From positions 62,001 to 126,000 of the forward strand of contig CAVNZM010000008.1 of assembly GCA_963693365.1 (NCBI GenBank): a stretch of DNA of 64,000 nucleotides. The letters are read 5' to 3'. The notes beneath the pieces are model-generated. The model had not been told where the DNA came from. It did not search any database and saw only the letters and a program-made list of their open reading frames with translations. Made by a program: the position numbers and the translations under genes. The stretch comes from Amoebidium appalachense. Its lineage: Eukaryota > Ichthyosporea. Of the stretch, positions 11,881-25,200 are shown piece by piece. Position 1 is the first letter of the stretch. Every line of letters starts with the position of its first letter.

Positions 11881-11886
11881 AATAAA
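11881..11886 (+). promoter_or_regulatory. Poly(A) signal of the GRP94 gene
   Basis: AATAAA about 250 bp after the TGA. The downstream C run and A tract (11899-11940) mark the end of unique sequence. Confidence 0.6.
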
Positions 11887-11940
11887 TCTCATAAGATACC
11901 CCCCCCCCCCCCCCCTTCCCAAAAAAAAAAAAAAAAAAAA

Positions 11941-12370
11941 CGCCACCATCACCAATTAAGTTGTTCCTGGGATTTTCTGGCTAGCACAATCTGTGCTTGT
12001 GTGCTGTGTGTTGAACTTACCAGTCCCTACTTGAACTAAATCGTCGCCGTGGCCAGGGAGTTTCAAGGATTGACACGTCGCGCTGGGTTTCTTGTACCTA
12101 ACCAACACACCTACGCATCTGTAATAACCACAAGGCGTAGCATGTTCAAACAACTACAAGGGTGGTTTGTAAATAAGCTAGTTCGTTTACAAGATTCTAG
12201 CGTCTACAGTTTTTTGAAACAGAATAAGATTCCAGAGTCTATCGAGGGTGGGGGAAAAATAGGATAACAAGGGGGGGAGTGGGGGGGGGGGGGGATCTGG
12301 CAGATAATAATAGTTTCCAAGGCCTTGATAGTTTCTCATCTTAACTTCTCCTGCGAGTAGCACAACAGTG
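11941..12370. other. Intergenic, no recognised gene
   Basis: Unique sequence with a 72-codon open frame (12049-12267, +) that resembles nothing I know and lacks supporting signals, followed by G runs. Confidence 0.4.
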
Positions 12371-12497
12371 AGTGTGTGTGTGTGTGTGTGTGTGTGTATG
12401 TATTGTGCATGTGTTTGTGTTTGTGTTTGTGTCTGTGCGTGCATGTGTGTGTGTGTGTGACACTGTGTGTGTTTGTGCATAAGCTTGTGTTTGTGTC

Positions 12498-12531
<34 letters not shown>

Positions 12532-12589
12532 ACACTGTGTGTGTGTGTGCATAAGCTTGTGATTGTGTCTGTGCGTGTATGTGTCTGTG

Positions 12590-12632
<43 letters not shown>

Positions 12633-12669
12633 CACTGTGTTTGTGCATGTGCTTGTGTTTGTGTCTGTG

Positions 12670-12724
<55 letters not shown>

Positions 12725-12757
12725 TACTGTGTGTGTTTGTTTGTGTCTGTGCGTGCA

Positions 12758-12802
<45 letters not shown>

Positions 12803-12833
12803 TACTGTGTGTGTTTGTTTGTGTCTGTGCGTG

Positions 12834-12890
<57 letters not shown>

Positions 12891-12951
12891 CACTGTGTGT
12901 GTTTGTGCATGTGCTTGTGTTTGTGTCTGTGCGTGTATGTGTGTGTGTGTG

Positions 12952-12995
<44 letters not shown>

Positions 12996-13026
12996 CACTG
13001 TGTGTGTTTGTGTTTGTCTGTGCGTG

Positions 13027-13093
<67 letters not shown>

Positions 13094-13264
13094 CACTGTG
13101 TGTGTTTGTGCATGTGCTTGTGTTTGTGTCTGTGCGTGTATGTGTGTGTGTGTGCGCGCGTGTGTGCGTGTGTGTGTTTGTGCATGTGCTTGTGTTTGTG
13201 TCTGTGCGTGCATGTGTGTGTGTGTGTGTGTGTGTCCGTGTGTGTGTACAAGTATGTGTGTGCG
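12371..13264. repeat. Complex GT array with higher-order units
   Basis: About 0.9 kb of (GT)n interrupted at roughly 70-110 bp intervals by near-identical cassettes (ACACTGTGTGTG, TTGTGCATGTGCTTGTG, TTGTGTCTGTGCGTG). There are about ten cassettes. This is a minisatellite whose unit contains a microsatellite. Translated frames here are only Cys-Val or Thr-His repeats. Confidence 0.9.
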
Positions 13265-13706
13265 CGCGCACGCTTCAGACGAAAAAGAAACGGAACAAGC
13301 ATACAAGAATTACAGACATCAAGAGTTAAAGCCATGTGAGTACACAGCCTGAGCCTGCAAATACATACATACACATGGTGCACACCCCCCCCCCCTGGCC
13401 CTCTCCCCCCTCCCGTTCCCCGGTGTGGGCGGGCGGGCAGGCAGGCTGGGGGCGGGGGGAGGGGGGGGGCGGAGGGGGCCGTGGGGGGTGGGGATGAGAG
13501 CAAATTTTTGCACTGGAGGCTAGTGTAAATATTGAAGCATGGTATCAATGGTTTTTTCACTGGATGTTTTCGTGCTCATTGGTCATGTTAGCATTCAAAT
13601 GTGAATAACACGTTTCTATTAGTTGTTTTTGTTGAGTTTTTAGCATTTTTTTGGGCAGCCAAAGAAAGTCAGCTTTATGTCTCCCTTTACCCCCCGGTAC
13701 TGCGCG

Positions 13707-13742
<36 letters not shown>

Positions 13743-14332
13743 TTAATGCAAGTGCAAGCTGGAGCCTGTACAGCATTAGTGACTATACTCAGTACAGAGC
13801 CGAAAGCCTACAGAGAAACACATAACCACCTAAACAGGGCAAAGGTTATTCAGAAAAACAAAACAGAGAGAGAACTTCATCTCGACCAAGGTTTGGTGGC
13901 CTTTTTCTATGCAGTATAGGGAGGTGGTCTAGTGCAAAAATTTCCCGGTGCAAAAATTTCCTGTGACAGGGGGGGGGGGGGGGGGGGGGGGGGAGGGGCC
14001 GGGGGTTAAGATAATAAACCCTACAGCCCAGGAACCTTTTTAAGATTCTAGACTGGCGCAAGCCCCCCCGATTTACCTATTATCTTATTGATGAACCACC
14101 CCTGTATGTGTTTGCCCGCGGAATGATTGGGAATGCATTCAAGGGTGCCCGTTGCAAACGGGGTGCTTGCGTATGCGGTTGTGAATTTGGCAAGTGTGTT
14201 TGTGTGGTACTGAGTGTAATACTGCAATCGTACGCCAAGTTTGTGTTGGCCAGTGACTATTTCAAATTCCGATGCATGGACCGATGAACTGAAGGGCTAG
14301 TGAAGGAACTGAAATGATCATCACTAGCCCCT

Positions 14333-14333
<1 letters not shown>
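13265..14333. other. Intergenic, low complexity
   Basis: No gene recognised. Poly-G runs at 13710-13741 and about 13970-13993. The motif GTGCAAAAATTTCC occurs next to the second G run and recurs at 17968-18012. Confidence 0.5.
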
Positions 14334-14379
<46 letters not shown>

Positions 14380-14382
14380 CCC

Positions 14383-14414
<32 letters not shown>

Positions 14415-14424
14415 AAAAAAAAAA
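14334..14424 (+). repeat. Poly-C followed by poly-A
   Basis: About 70 bases of almost pure C (14334-14404) pass directly into 20 A residues. One of about ten CnAn junctions in the window. Confidence 0.95.
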
Positions 14425-16097
<1,673 letters not shown>

Positions 16098-16100
16098 CCC

Positions 16101-16158
<58 letters not shown>
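16098..16158 (+). repeat. Poly-C followed by poly-A
   Basis: C24 then A37 with no interruption. Confidence 0.95.
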
Positions 16159-16160
<2 letters not shown>

Positions 16161-16390
16161 ACACCGTTTATTGCGGATTTAAAGTTGTAATTTAACAGCT
16201 TCGAATTGCGAATTCGGCCGTTAAATTTTCTTTCTTATCCTTCCAAGTCCCATTTCATCCCCTATCCAGTTACTGATTCTGCTTAGTTGCTATGTATGCA
16301 TGAATGATTGTCAGCCTCACAGTGCCTACCCCCCCCCCCCCCCCCACCCATTCTCCCCATGTACCACACGCCCACCCGCGCACCCACCCG

Positions 16391-16592
16391 TTTCCAAGGT
16401 TTCCTCTCCCGGCCACAGGTTGCCTCACATCAGCACACACACCTCCCAATTAAACATATGATGACTGGGGTTTGCCAGGTCCTTCAGACCTTGCAGGCTC
16501 CTTTCGTCCAGTGGTGGTGAGGCACCATCCCAGAGGCGACGAGGTGTGTACTGACGCGAGGCAAGCCTGTGGCCGGGAGGGGAAACCTTGGA
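16391..16592. repeat. Foldback: 50-bp inverted repeat arms
   Basis: The left arm (16391-16443) and right arm (about 16540-16592) are reverse complements over about 50 bp with few mismatches. They share TTCCAAGGTTTCC, CTCCCGGCCACAGG and a GTCAG-ACACAC end. The loop is about 95 bp. It could be a foldback or MITE-like element or a structured RNA. No reading frame is conserved. Confidence 0.7.
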
Positions 16593-16599
16593 ATCTACG

Positions 16600-17800
16600 T
16601 CCTGGACGAAAACCGTTCCTTTGGGTGGCAATCGTACACCTCGTGCAACTAGAATACAAGATTAAAAGCACTTTGGCAAGATAAATACGAGGTCAAAATG
16701 ACTGTGTCCCGTTATGCACCCGGGATGGTGGGTGTGGAGAACAAAGAAAGACAAGAGCGAGAGAAGCTACTTATTATCGAAGTAAATTGCTTTGGAGGAC
16801 GACATTAGGGGGTATAATCTTTCTCACATGCTCTCCCTTTCATGTGTACAGACTCTTCAATTGCATGAAAGTAACATGACCCGGGACTCAGGGGTGGGCA
16901 CAGGGCTGTGGAGGGGGGGGAAGCAGGGAGGGGGAGGGAGAGAGGGAGGGACCGGGGGGGGGGGGGGGGGGGGACTCTAACTATTGTTGCAAATCCAAGG
17001 CTTAGCCTATGTTACCACTTTATTCTTACCTTGCATTATACCCGCAGGGGCACAGCTTTTGTGGATGGCACCATCTCCGTGCTGTACTTAGTGTTTACTA
17101 CTAGTAGCAGTTCGGATCGTCGAACCTCGGCTTTATTAGAATCGATCGGATCTAATATACTAGTAGCAGCACATAAGATTATGGGTTATGGGACTGTGTA
17201 GCTAGAAAGTGATGGTTTTAGAGGCGCTGGGTATCGTAGACATCATGTGTTAGCTTGTGTTACATTTTATGTTTCTGCCGTGGCCGCTAGGGTTCGGCAT
17301 GTGTAGCCTCAGTTTTTTTTGTTGTAGCAATACTTTGTGACTTTGTGTGCTGGGGCCGGGATGTATCTACCTCCAGCGCTTTGTATTCGACTCTTAATAA
17401 TTTTACATTCACTGTAATGCGAATAATATAATACCTGACATCACGATAATGATAGCTGAGAACAAACATCGTCAAGCACAATATCATCTGCGATGTGTGT
17501 TACCGACGTGTCTTACTGATGATTCAGTGTGTCTTTTCTTTGCGAGGCACCTCCTCCTTTCTTTGTTCTCGGAATGCTTTTTTTCCTCCCCTCCCTCCTT
17601 TGTGCTCACTTAACGTCTCCTTCCTCCTCTCTCATAATATTATTTGTGCTAGGATGTCAAGTTTCTTTTGCTTCAAAGGCCCAATTTCTCGTCTTTTTGA
17701 TTTATTATCTGTGTACATATCTGGTCTTTCCTTGTGACCCATTTCAGTGAGCGTGTGCTCCTGGACCAGGACCTGCTGCCTTTAATTTTTTCTTTTTTAT
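16600..17800. other. Intergenic, no recognised gene
   Basis: A G-rich stretch at 16909-16972. A short frame after a possible acceptor at 17046 has no recognisable similarity. Confidence 0.4.
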
Positions 17801-17803
17801 AGC

Positions 17804-17804
<1 letters not shown>

Positions 17805-17888
<84 letters not shown>

Positions 17889-17903
17889 AACGGTTTTTTT
17901 TTT

Positions 17904-17948
<45 letters not shown>
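17805..17948 (+). repeat. (GT)n, then poly-T, then poly-G
   Basis: GT array 17805-17887, T20 at 17894-17913, G35 at 17914-17948. This is the complement of the C-then-A order seen elsewhere. Confidence 0.95.
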
Positions 17949-17950
<2 letters not shown>

Positions 17951-18089
17951 AAGATTCCCTGACTCATGGTACCAGTGTCAGTGCAAAAAATCCCTGGTGC
18001 AAAAATTCCTTGTGACACCCCCTCCCCCCTCCCCCCTCCCCCCTTCCCCCCCCCCCCCCCCCCCCCCCCCCCTCCCCCCGCCCCCCCCT

Positions 18090-18187
18090 TGTCGAACAGG
18101 ATAGCCATCCGGTATGCCCTGCGTTAGCGTAGCACTAGTGATCGGGAATATTCGAGATATTCGGGATAAACTGGTGGATAGGTTCAC
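18090..18187 (+). repeat. Copia 5' LTR, first part
   Basis: Begins TGTCGAACAGG and is interrupted after TTCAC by the nested element. It resumes at 21987 after a second TTCAC. Confidence 0.95.
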
Positions 18188-19112
18188 TGTTAAATTGTAT
18201 AAGTATTTGGGATGTAAGCAGAGACACAGTGGTGCAGTGTGAAAACACCACAGACACACACAACAACAAAACACGGAACGATCGGAGCAGTGTACACAAC
18301 AGACATCAATGTTTAGACACGACTGAACTGAATTTATTCTGATCTTCGAATAAATACCTGAAATTCCTCTAAGTCCAATCCATACATGATTTCCGACCAG
18401 TCGGAAATCAGATCCATCTCTAATAGAAACCAATCACTAAGAACCAATTGCTTTCAGAGAGATCCGGTACGCGGAGGCGTACACGATAGGACACAGACAC
18501 TAGTTAAGATCAACTCGTGTCATCATCAAGGAAGTTCTAACCTATGACATACTGCAAAGACTCAGACATATCACACTTAACCTTGATGATTGGTTAAAGC
18601 CCGGCAACACATGAAAACTAAAGTGAATTAATGAAGTCTAAACACACATGCTATTCTAAGTGTAGCCTAAGTGTGTTACCGTCCAATGAACACGTATTAA
18701 GTAACACAAATCTACCTAACATATATTAGTAGAAAAGAAATACGATTATACACATGAAGACAAGGAGAGAAAGAAAAGAAAATAAGGAAGGAGAAAGAGG
18801 AAGGAAAAGAGAGCACAGATCAACAAACAAGATAGTAATAGCATAACTATAACCAGAGATATTTATGTACACACGAACATGTACACGTCTCTCCCTGAGT
18901 GGGTGGATCCGTGTACACACATATAAATATTCTAATCGATATTACAATACACGATTAAAGCCGATACAACACGATTACAAGTATACAAGCATATCGGAGA
19001 TCGATGCTACACTTTACATAATAGGAGTGTGGCATTTACACTAAGCATATGAACTGAAACATAACACAAACTGAGAAGATCTTACCATATGTAAATACTA
19101 CGTATTACAACA
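18188..19112 (-). repeat. Nested element, 3' LTR (minus orientation)
   Basis: 925 bp. Compared with the other LTR it has one extra CAA in an ACAACAA run and two visible substitutions. Confidence 0.93.
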
Positions 19113-19121
19113 TCCCCACTT
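19113..19121 (-). promoter_or_regulatory. Polypurine tract of the nested element
   Basis: Minus strand AAGTGGGGA directly before the LTR. The outer copia has AAGTGGGGG in the same place (26518-26526). Confidence 0.75.
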
Positions 19122-19627
19122 AAGACTTTGAAGTTTGTGTTATCATATCCCCACTGAACTAGTGAAATCTCCCCACTTGAGAACAGAAACGAAAAAAAAA
19201 AATTAAAGTGTGTACTTTTCCGGGGGGGGGGGGGGGGGGGGGGGGGAAAGGGGGGGGGGGAGAAGGGGGGGGAGGGGGGGGGGGGGGGGGGGGGCAACAA
19301 CAGCAAAGGAAGAAAACAACCAAGGAAAAAAAAAAATATGCAGGTGAAGGCATAATATATATATTAACGGGAGCCAGCCGTGGAAACATTAACCTATGTG
19401 TTGTGACTCAGTGGGACTGGGAGTCGGCCAGTATTCGCAAAGGTGGCTAGCCTCAGGTGTATATGTGTTGTGCTAATCGATGAACCCTTAAAGTGGGCAA
19501 ACCCCACTTAAGGCAAAAAAAAAAAAAATACATATACAGAATCGTAGTAGTAGACGTTCCAACTGGGAAGCAGTGTAGAGGAAGCTGCTGTCCAGGGCCC
19601 CAGGTGTAGTAGAAGACCACACGATGA

Positions 19628-20170
19628 TCACTGCACAAGGTCGGGCACACAGAGTCGATCACGGTGAGTGACATGGCTGGGACCCGGCAGTGACTTGGTA
19701 AGGATGTCAGCCAAGTTGTTGGCAGACTCGACATAGTTGACGACAACATCCCCACTCAGGCTGGGGGGGGGGAGGATAGGGGATGGGGGGTATCGAGGAC
19801 GCAAACGGTAGACAGGACAACGGGGGTCACGGCATTTGGATGCAGTGTGTCGAGGGTAGCCACACGTGGTAGGGCGACCGGTGGAGGGATTGATGACCAA
19901 GGAGGAGTAGACTTGTCGTAGTTTGGAATTCGCTGAGGGGGGCGTCGAGGGTGCTTGCTGCTCGGGGTGACTGGGAAAGGCCGAACAGGGAGGGGGGTAG
20001 GTCTTCACGGAATTTGGGTTGGGATGAGGCACGACGGAGGCAGGGTCAAGTGCAGGTAATTCCGGACGGAGGAGGTTAACTGGGGCGGATGCAGGGGCTT
20101 TGGAAACGGGGGAAGGCAGCACAGCAAGCTGGCTGGAAACGTGGATGGGAACGACTGGACCTGGCAGCAT
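19628..20170 (-). pseudogene. Gag/RNase H remnant frame of the nested element
   Basis: A 180-codon frame, proline-rich at first, then CGYPRHTASKC, which keeps the second half of a CCHC zinc knuckle (Cys-x4-His-x4-Cys) but lacks the first Cys. Shortly after comes VVNYVESANNLADILTKSLP, which matches the typical end of a copia RNase H (…N-ADI-TK-L). The junction suggests an internal deletion that fused gag to the last pol residues. No catalytic domain remains. Whether this frame is translated is unknown. Confidence 0.6.
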
Positions 20171-21045
20171 GTCTTGCTGGCCGGGGTCGGGTGGTAATGG
20201 GGGGAAACAGCTGCAGGGGTAACTGTTGCCCGTGCAGAGCTGGTGGTAGCTGGGATCTCGACGAGGTTGGCCACGTGATGGGGGGAAACTGCTGCCGGAA
20301 TGCAGGGCAGATCAATGGAATGTGAGGGGGCCATTGACAGTGACGGCACGGTAAGGGGAGACATGGCCGAAAACAGGGTTGGAAATCCTGGAAGGAAGCA
20401 GGTTGGACACGGTAAACGGTTCTGGAGGGACTCAGGGTCGGGACTCCTAGGGAGGAGGGAAGCACAAAGGGCTTGGACGGGGTGGAACACGGTAGACTGG
20501 AAAGAAGTACCGAATTTGGATACTTCAGATGGACTTGATGGATGATGGTCAAGTCGGATCGAGACGGGGTGTCAAATTATCGTCGATTGGAACGCAGACG
20601 GGGTGTGAAATTATATTCGAATGCGGGTCGACGGGGTTCGAAATCGGATGGAATGGGATTTCGATGCAGGATCCTCAGGCCTGGGTAGACAGGGCGGCGC
20701 GGTTGAGACCACGTCGGTGAAGTGTCAAGGAACTTGGAGCGCGATTGCAGAACCAAGGGTGGAGGACGGTTTGGCGTGACGGAGAGAAACCAGGACGGAG
20801 CTGGAAGGAGTGCAAGCTGGAATTTGAACTTGCGAGGATGTCACGGGTGTCAAGGCGTGGCAAAAGCTCTTGTCAAGATGAGTCAGATCTTGTCAAGAGG
20901 AGTCACGTGGGACCGGTTACGGACGGACGCCGGGGATGGATCTACACAGCCTCAGCACCAAGATGCATGAGGAGCTGACCACAGCTATGATGTGTACCAG
21001 GAATTTAACGATCGCTAGGTCTAGGTGTGTGTAGGGAGCGTGCAT
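20171..21045 (-). other. Internal region of the nested element, untranslated or degenerate
   Basis: Overlapping Pro/Ser-rich frames on the minus strand (20005-20552) could be gag-derived but show no motif. The rest is non-coding. Confidence 0.4.
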
Positions 21046-21059
21046 CTGGGCCCATAACC
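21046..21059 (-). promoter_or_regulatory. Primer-binding site: initiator tRNA-Met half
   Basis: Minus strand GGTTATGGGCCCAG directly abuts the LTR. It is the exact complement of the conserved eukaryotic initiator tRNA-Met anticodon arm CTGGGCCCATAACC. Copia uses the 5' half of tRNA-iMet in this way. Confidence 0.88.
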
Positions 21060-21981
21060 TGTTAAATTGTATAAGTATTTGGGATGTAAGCAGAGACACA
21101 GTGGTGCAGTGTGAAAACACCACAGACACACACAACAAAACACGGAACGATCGGAGCAGTGTACACAACAGACATCAATGTTTAGACACGACTGAACTGA
21201 ATTTATTCTGATCTTCGAATAAATACCTGAAATTCCTCTAAGTCCAATCCATACATGATTTCCGACCAGTCGGAAATCAGATCCATCTCTAATAGAAACC
21301 AATCACTAAGAAGCAATTGCTTTCAGAGAGATCCGGTACGCGGAGGCGTACACGATAGGACACAGACACTAGTTAAGATCAACTCGTGTCATCATCAAGG
21401 AAGTTCTAACCTATGACATACTGCAAAGACTCAGACATATCACACTTAACCTTGATGATTGGTTAAAGCCCGGCAACACATGAAAACTAAAGTGAATTAA
21501 TGAAGTCTAAACACACATGCTATTCTAAGTGTAGCCTAAGTGTGTTACCGTCCAATGAACACGTATTAAGTAACACAAATCTACCTAACATATATTAGTA
21601 GAAAAGAAATACGATTATACACATGAAGACAAGGAGAGAAAGAAAAGAAAATAAGGAAGGAGAAAGAGGAAGGAAAAGAGAGCACAGATCAACAAACAAG
21701 ATAGTAATAGCATAACTATAACCAGAGATATTTATGTACACACTAACATGTACACGTCTCTCCCTGAGTGGGTGGATCCGTGTACACACATATAAATATT
21801 CTAATCGATATTACAATACACGATTAAAGCCGATACAACACGATTACAAGTATACAAGCATATCGGAGATCGATGCTACACTTTACATAATAGGAGTGTG
21901 GCATTTACACTAAGCATATGAACTGAAACATAACACAAACTGAGAAGATCTTACCATATGTAAATACTACGTATTACAACA
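21060..21981 (-). repeat. Nested element, 5' LTR (minus orientation)
   Basis: 922 bp, near-identical partner of 18188-19112. Confidence 0.93.
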
Positions 21982-21986
21982 TTCAC

Positions 21987-22193
21987 GATAGATCAGGATA
22001 GATCTAGAAGAGTCTAGAAAATTCTATTGGAGTGCTTTGATTGGTAGCGACTAGATCCATAGCGGCGGGTAGACCAATCGGGAATAGTATGTAACATTCC
22101 AGTGAGCCAGACCACAAGTATATAAAGGTCCCGGCGGGCCAGTCAATGCAAGTCAGCAAATAATAAAGTCTCACAGAGAAACCTCTAAGTTAC
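21987..22193 (+). repeat. Copia 5' LTR, second part
   Basis: Continues the split LTR. Holds a TATA box (TATATAAA, 22119-22126) and an AATAAA. It ends AAGTTAC, one base short of the 3' LTR's AAGTTACA. Confidence 0.93.
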
Positions 22194-22207
22194 GGTTACG
22201 GACCCAG
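22194..22207 (+). promoter_or_regulatory. Copia primer-binding site
   Basis: GGTTACGGACCCAG, immediately after the 5' LTR. It matches the nested element's initiator-tRNA site at 12 of 14 positions. Confidence 0.75.
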
Positions 22208-22241
22208 TACAACGCTACGATCAAGCGACTGTTGAGACAAG

Positions 22242-25200
22242 ATGGGAAGAGCAAAATGTCCAGTTCCCATGTATGAAGGAGAAGGCAAGGGCAAAATCTC
22301 CTACTCAATGTGGGCCATGCGCATGAAGTGCTTCCTCGAGGGCGAGGAATTATGGTACACGATTGAAGACGTGGCTCCTGAAGTGATAGGAGAGGACGGC
22401 GAACCGGTGGAGCAACCTCCGGTGGAGATCGACCCCTTGGATCAGAAGAAGGCGACTTCCTACCTGGTGGAGACACTAGGTGATGTACCTGCAAGCCTGT
22501 GTCGGCGAGCTATTGCCGTAGGAAATCCCAAGGACATATGGGATACGGTAGCATCATACGCTGCGCGCAACACAGATGAGCACAAGAGAATGTTGATTCA
22601 ACAGTTCTGGCGTGCTGATATGATGCCGACGGAAAGCGTGCTGGAGTATGCGGCCCGCCTGGAGTGCATTGTGCAGGATCTTCTTCATATCGATCCCAAT
22701 GGAGTTAGTGAGGACATGGTTGCCGAGAAATTCCTGGACGGTGTAGGCGCTGACGACCGATTCCGCACCGACGTTAGGACCATTCAAGCTTTACCAGCAG
22801 CTGAGAAGACAATGGAAAAGATAATCGCCAAGCTGCGTGGTTTTGAGGAGAACGAGGCTGCAAGGGAACAGCAGCGGGTGATGATGACCAGCACCCAAGG
22901 GCGCGGCGGTACGCCACGACAGGACACCGGCAAGCCGCGCGTGACTGACATATCCAAGGTGGAGTGTTACAAATGTCACAAGTTTGGGCACTACAAGTCA
23001 CAGTGTCCAAAGAAGAAGAAGGGCGGCAATCGCGGCGACAAGGCGAAGCAGAACGGAGCTTCCAAGGAGATACTCGCCATGGCGGTAAACAGCGGACTCC
23101 CTTCTTCAACTGAGTGGTATTGGGACTGCGGCGCAACCTCCCATGTCACATGCCGAAAGGACTGGATGGAAGACTTCCGGTCGATCACACCCAAACCCGT
23201 CGCTCTGGGTAACACCCCGGGTGTGATGGCGCTAGGAATAGGCGTCGTAAGATTAACAAGTGAGTTCCAGGGCAACAGCATGACATTTAGACTGCAGAAT
23301 GTGCTGTACGTGCCAGCATTTGGAACTAACGTGATGTCGGCTTCAAGCGCCGGCAAGCACGGGTTAAGAGGCATCACCGACGGTCGACAGTGTACGATTG
23401 AGAGTGCCACAGATGGCCAAGTTGTGGCCCGTGGGGTAGTGGAGGGAGGCCTGTATCGTCTCCTAGTGAAACCCGTATGTGAGAGCGTGAACATGGTGAC
23501 CACTGCAGTCGGCAGCAGTGGGGGTAACACCGTGTGTGAGCCGGTAAAGGGCAGCGCCAGTTTATGGCACCGGCGGTTTGGTCATCCAGTGGCAACAAAC
23601 ACGCTACAGAAAATGGCTAAAGAAAACATTGTCGAGGGTCTGTGCATCGACTGCAAACCCCAGGTTGACGGTGTGTGCGAGGGATGCGCGAGAGGGAAGC
23701 AAGCCCGGCTCTCTTTCAGTAAGCTACCCCGCAAGACAGCGCCAGCGAAGCTCGACAGAGTTCATTCTGATGTGGCAGGACCGTTCAACAAGGAGTCGCT
23801 GCAAGGTTCCAAATATTATGTCACAGTCACCTTCATCGACGACAAGACAAGGTTCACTACGGTGTACTTCATGAAACATAAATCCCAAGTGCATACTTAC
23901 TTCAAGAAGTACAAGGCACACGTAGAGAAGCAACACGGTGCCAGCATCAAGATTCTGCGTTCCGACAACGGGGGTGAGTACACCTCCACTGAGTTCAAGT
24001 CGTTCCTGGAAGCGTGCGGCATTGAACATGAGGCGACAGTCCCTTACACACCAGAGCAGAATGGTGTAGCAGAGAGGGCTAACAGGACCATTGTCGAGAC
24101 GGCGCGCTGCATGCTGCAGTCAGCAGGCATGAGTATGGGGTTCTGGCAGCTGGCAGTACAGGCAGCTGTGTACATCAAGAACCTGACGCCAACCACAGTA
24201 CTGGGTGGCATGACACCTTGGGAGGCATGGTATGGAGAGAAGCCCGATGTTAGCCATCTACGTGTATTTGGTAGCAAGGCATTTGTCCATGTGCCGAAGG
24301 ACGAGCGCAGGAAGCTAGACGCCAAGAGTCGGGAGTGTAAATTCGTCGGCTACACAGGTGACAGCAAGACGTACTTGTTGTGGGACACCGAGGCGCGCAA
24401 GACTATCGTCGGGCGAGATGTGGTGATCGATGAATCATGCACCCCAAAGGCCGGTATTCCGGTGATGCAAGATGAGCCAATGGAATTGCTGATGCATAAG
24501 CCAATCGGAAATCAGCAGAGCTTGGAATCGAGGGATCCAATCAGCGCCAAGAAGCAACATTCCTTTCGGAAGCCTACAATCGGCACTGACAGTGGATATG
24601 ATTCAGATGCTATCGGCGACGGCGCGGGCGAGGACAGCGGCGATTCGGACGCGGCAGGGTCAGGAGACGAGGAAGATAGTGCAGAGTTGCAGGTTGCAAC
24701 CAGAAGTGCCTATCCGTCCATGACTACAAGGCGCGGTGGGACCTACGGCATCAACGCAGGTGTAGTAGAGTACCGCGACAGTATCAGCATGGCAATTGAG
24801 AGTGCTGATAGCAATGAGGATGACCCTGTGACACTGGAAGAAGCAATCTCCAGGCCAGATGGTGCAAAGTGGAAGGCTGCGCTGGACGAGGAGTACGAAT
24901 CTCTAGTCAAGAATGGGACATGGTCACTGGTGCCACTCCCACCAGGTCGTCGGGCAGTTTCCTTCAAGTGGGTCTTCAAGATGAAACGCAACGCCGACGG
25001 CAGTGTCGAGCGCTACAAGGCCCGTGGCGTGGCCAGGGGCTTCTCTCAGCAAGAGGGGATAGACTACGAAGAGACCTTTGCCCCGGTAGCCAAGTTCACC
25101 AGCTTCAGACTTCTCTTCGCTATGGCAGCGGCAGAGAACATGCACCTCACACAAATAGATATCGTCACGGCGTTCCTGAACGGCGACATCAAGGAAGAGC

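Larger units (their letters stand above)
18188..21981 (-). mobile_element. Non-autonomous copia-type LTR element nested in the 5' LTR
   Basis: Ends TGTTAAATTG...TTACAACA, with a 5-bp target duplication TTCAC (18183-18187 and 21982-21986). The LTRs are 925 bp (18188-19112) and 922 bp (21060-21981), nearly identical. On the minus strand the order is 5' LTR (21981-21060), tRNA primer site, about 1.9-kb internal region, purine tract, 3' LTR (19112-18188). The internal region lacks integrase and reverse transcriptase and keeps only a gag knuckle-like piece and the last residues of an RNase H. It would need another copia element for mobility. Confidence 0.93.

Noticed and set aside
12187-13560. Very long frames encoding Thr-His or Cys-Val repeats
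   Set aside because: They are translations of CA/GT arrays in all frames on both strands, with no splice or start context. The same holds for similar frames near 27-29 kb, 40-44 kb and 62 kb.
16908-17201. 97-codon frame, possible exon after 17046
   Set aside because: Starts in a G-rich low-complexity tract. The later part has no recognised similarity and no partner exon.
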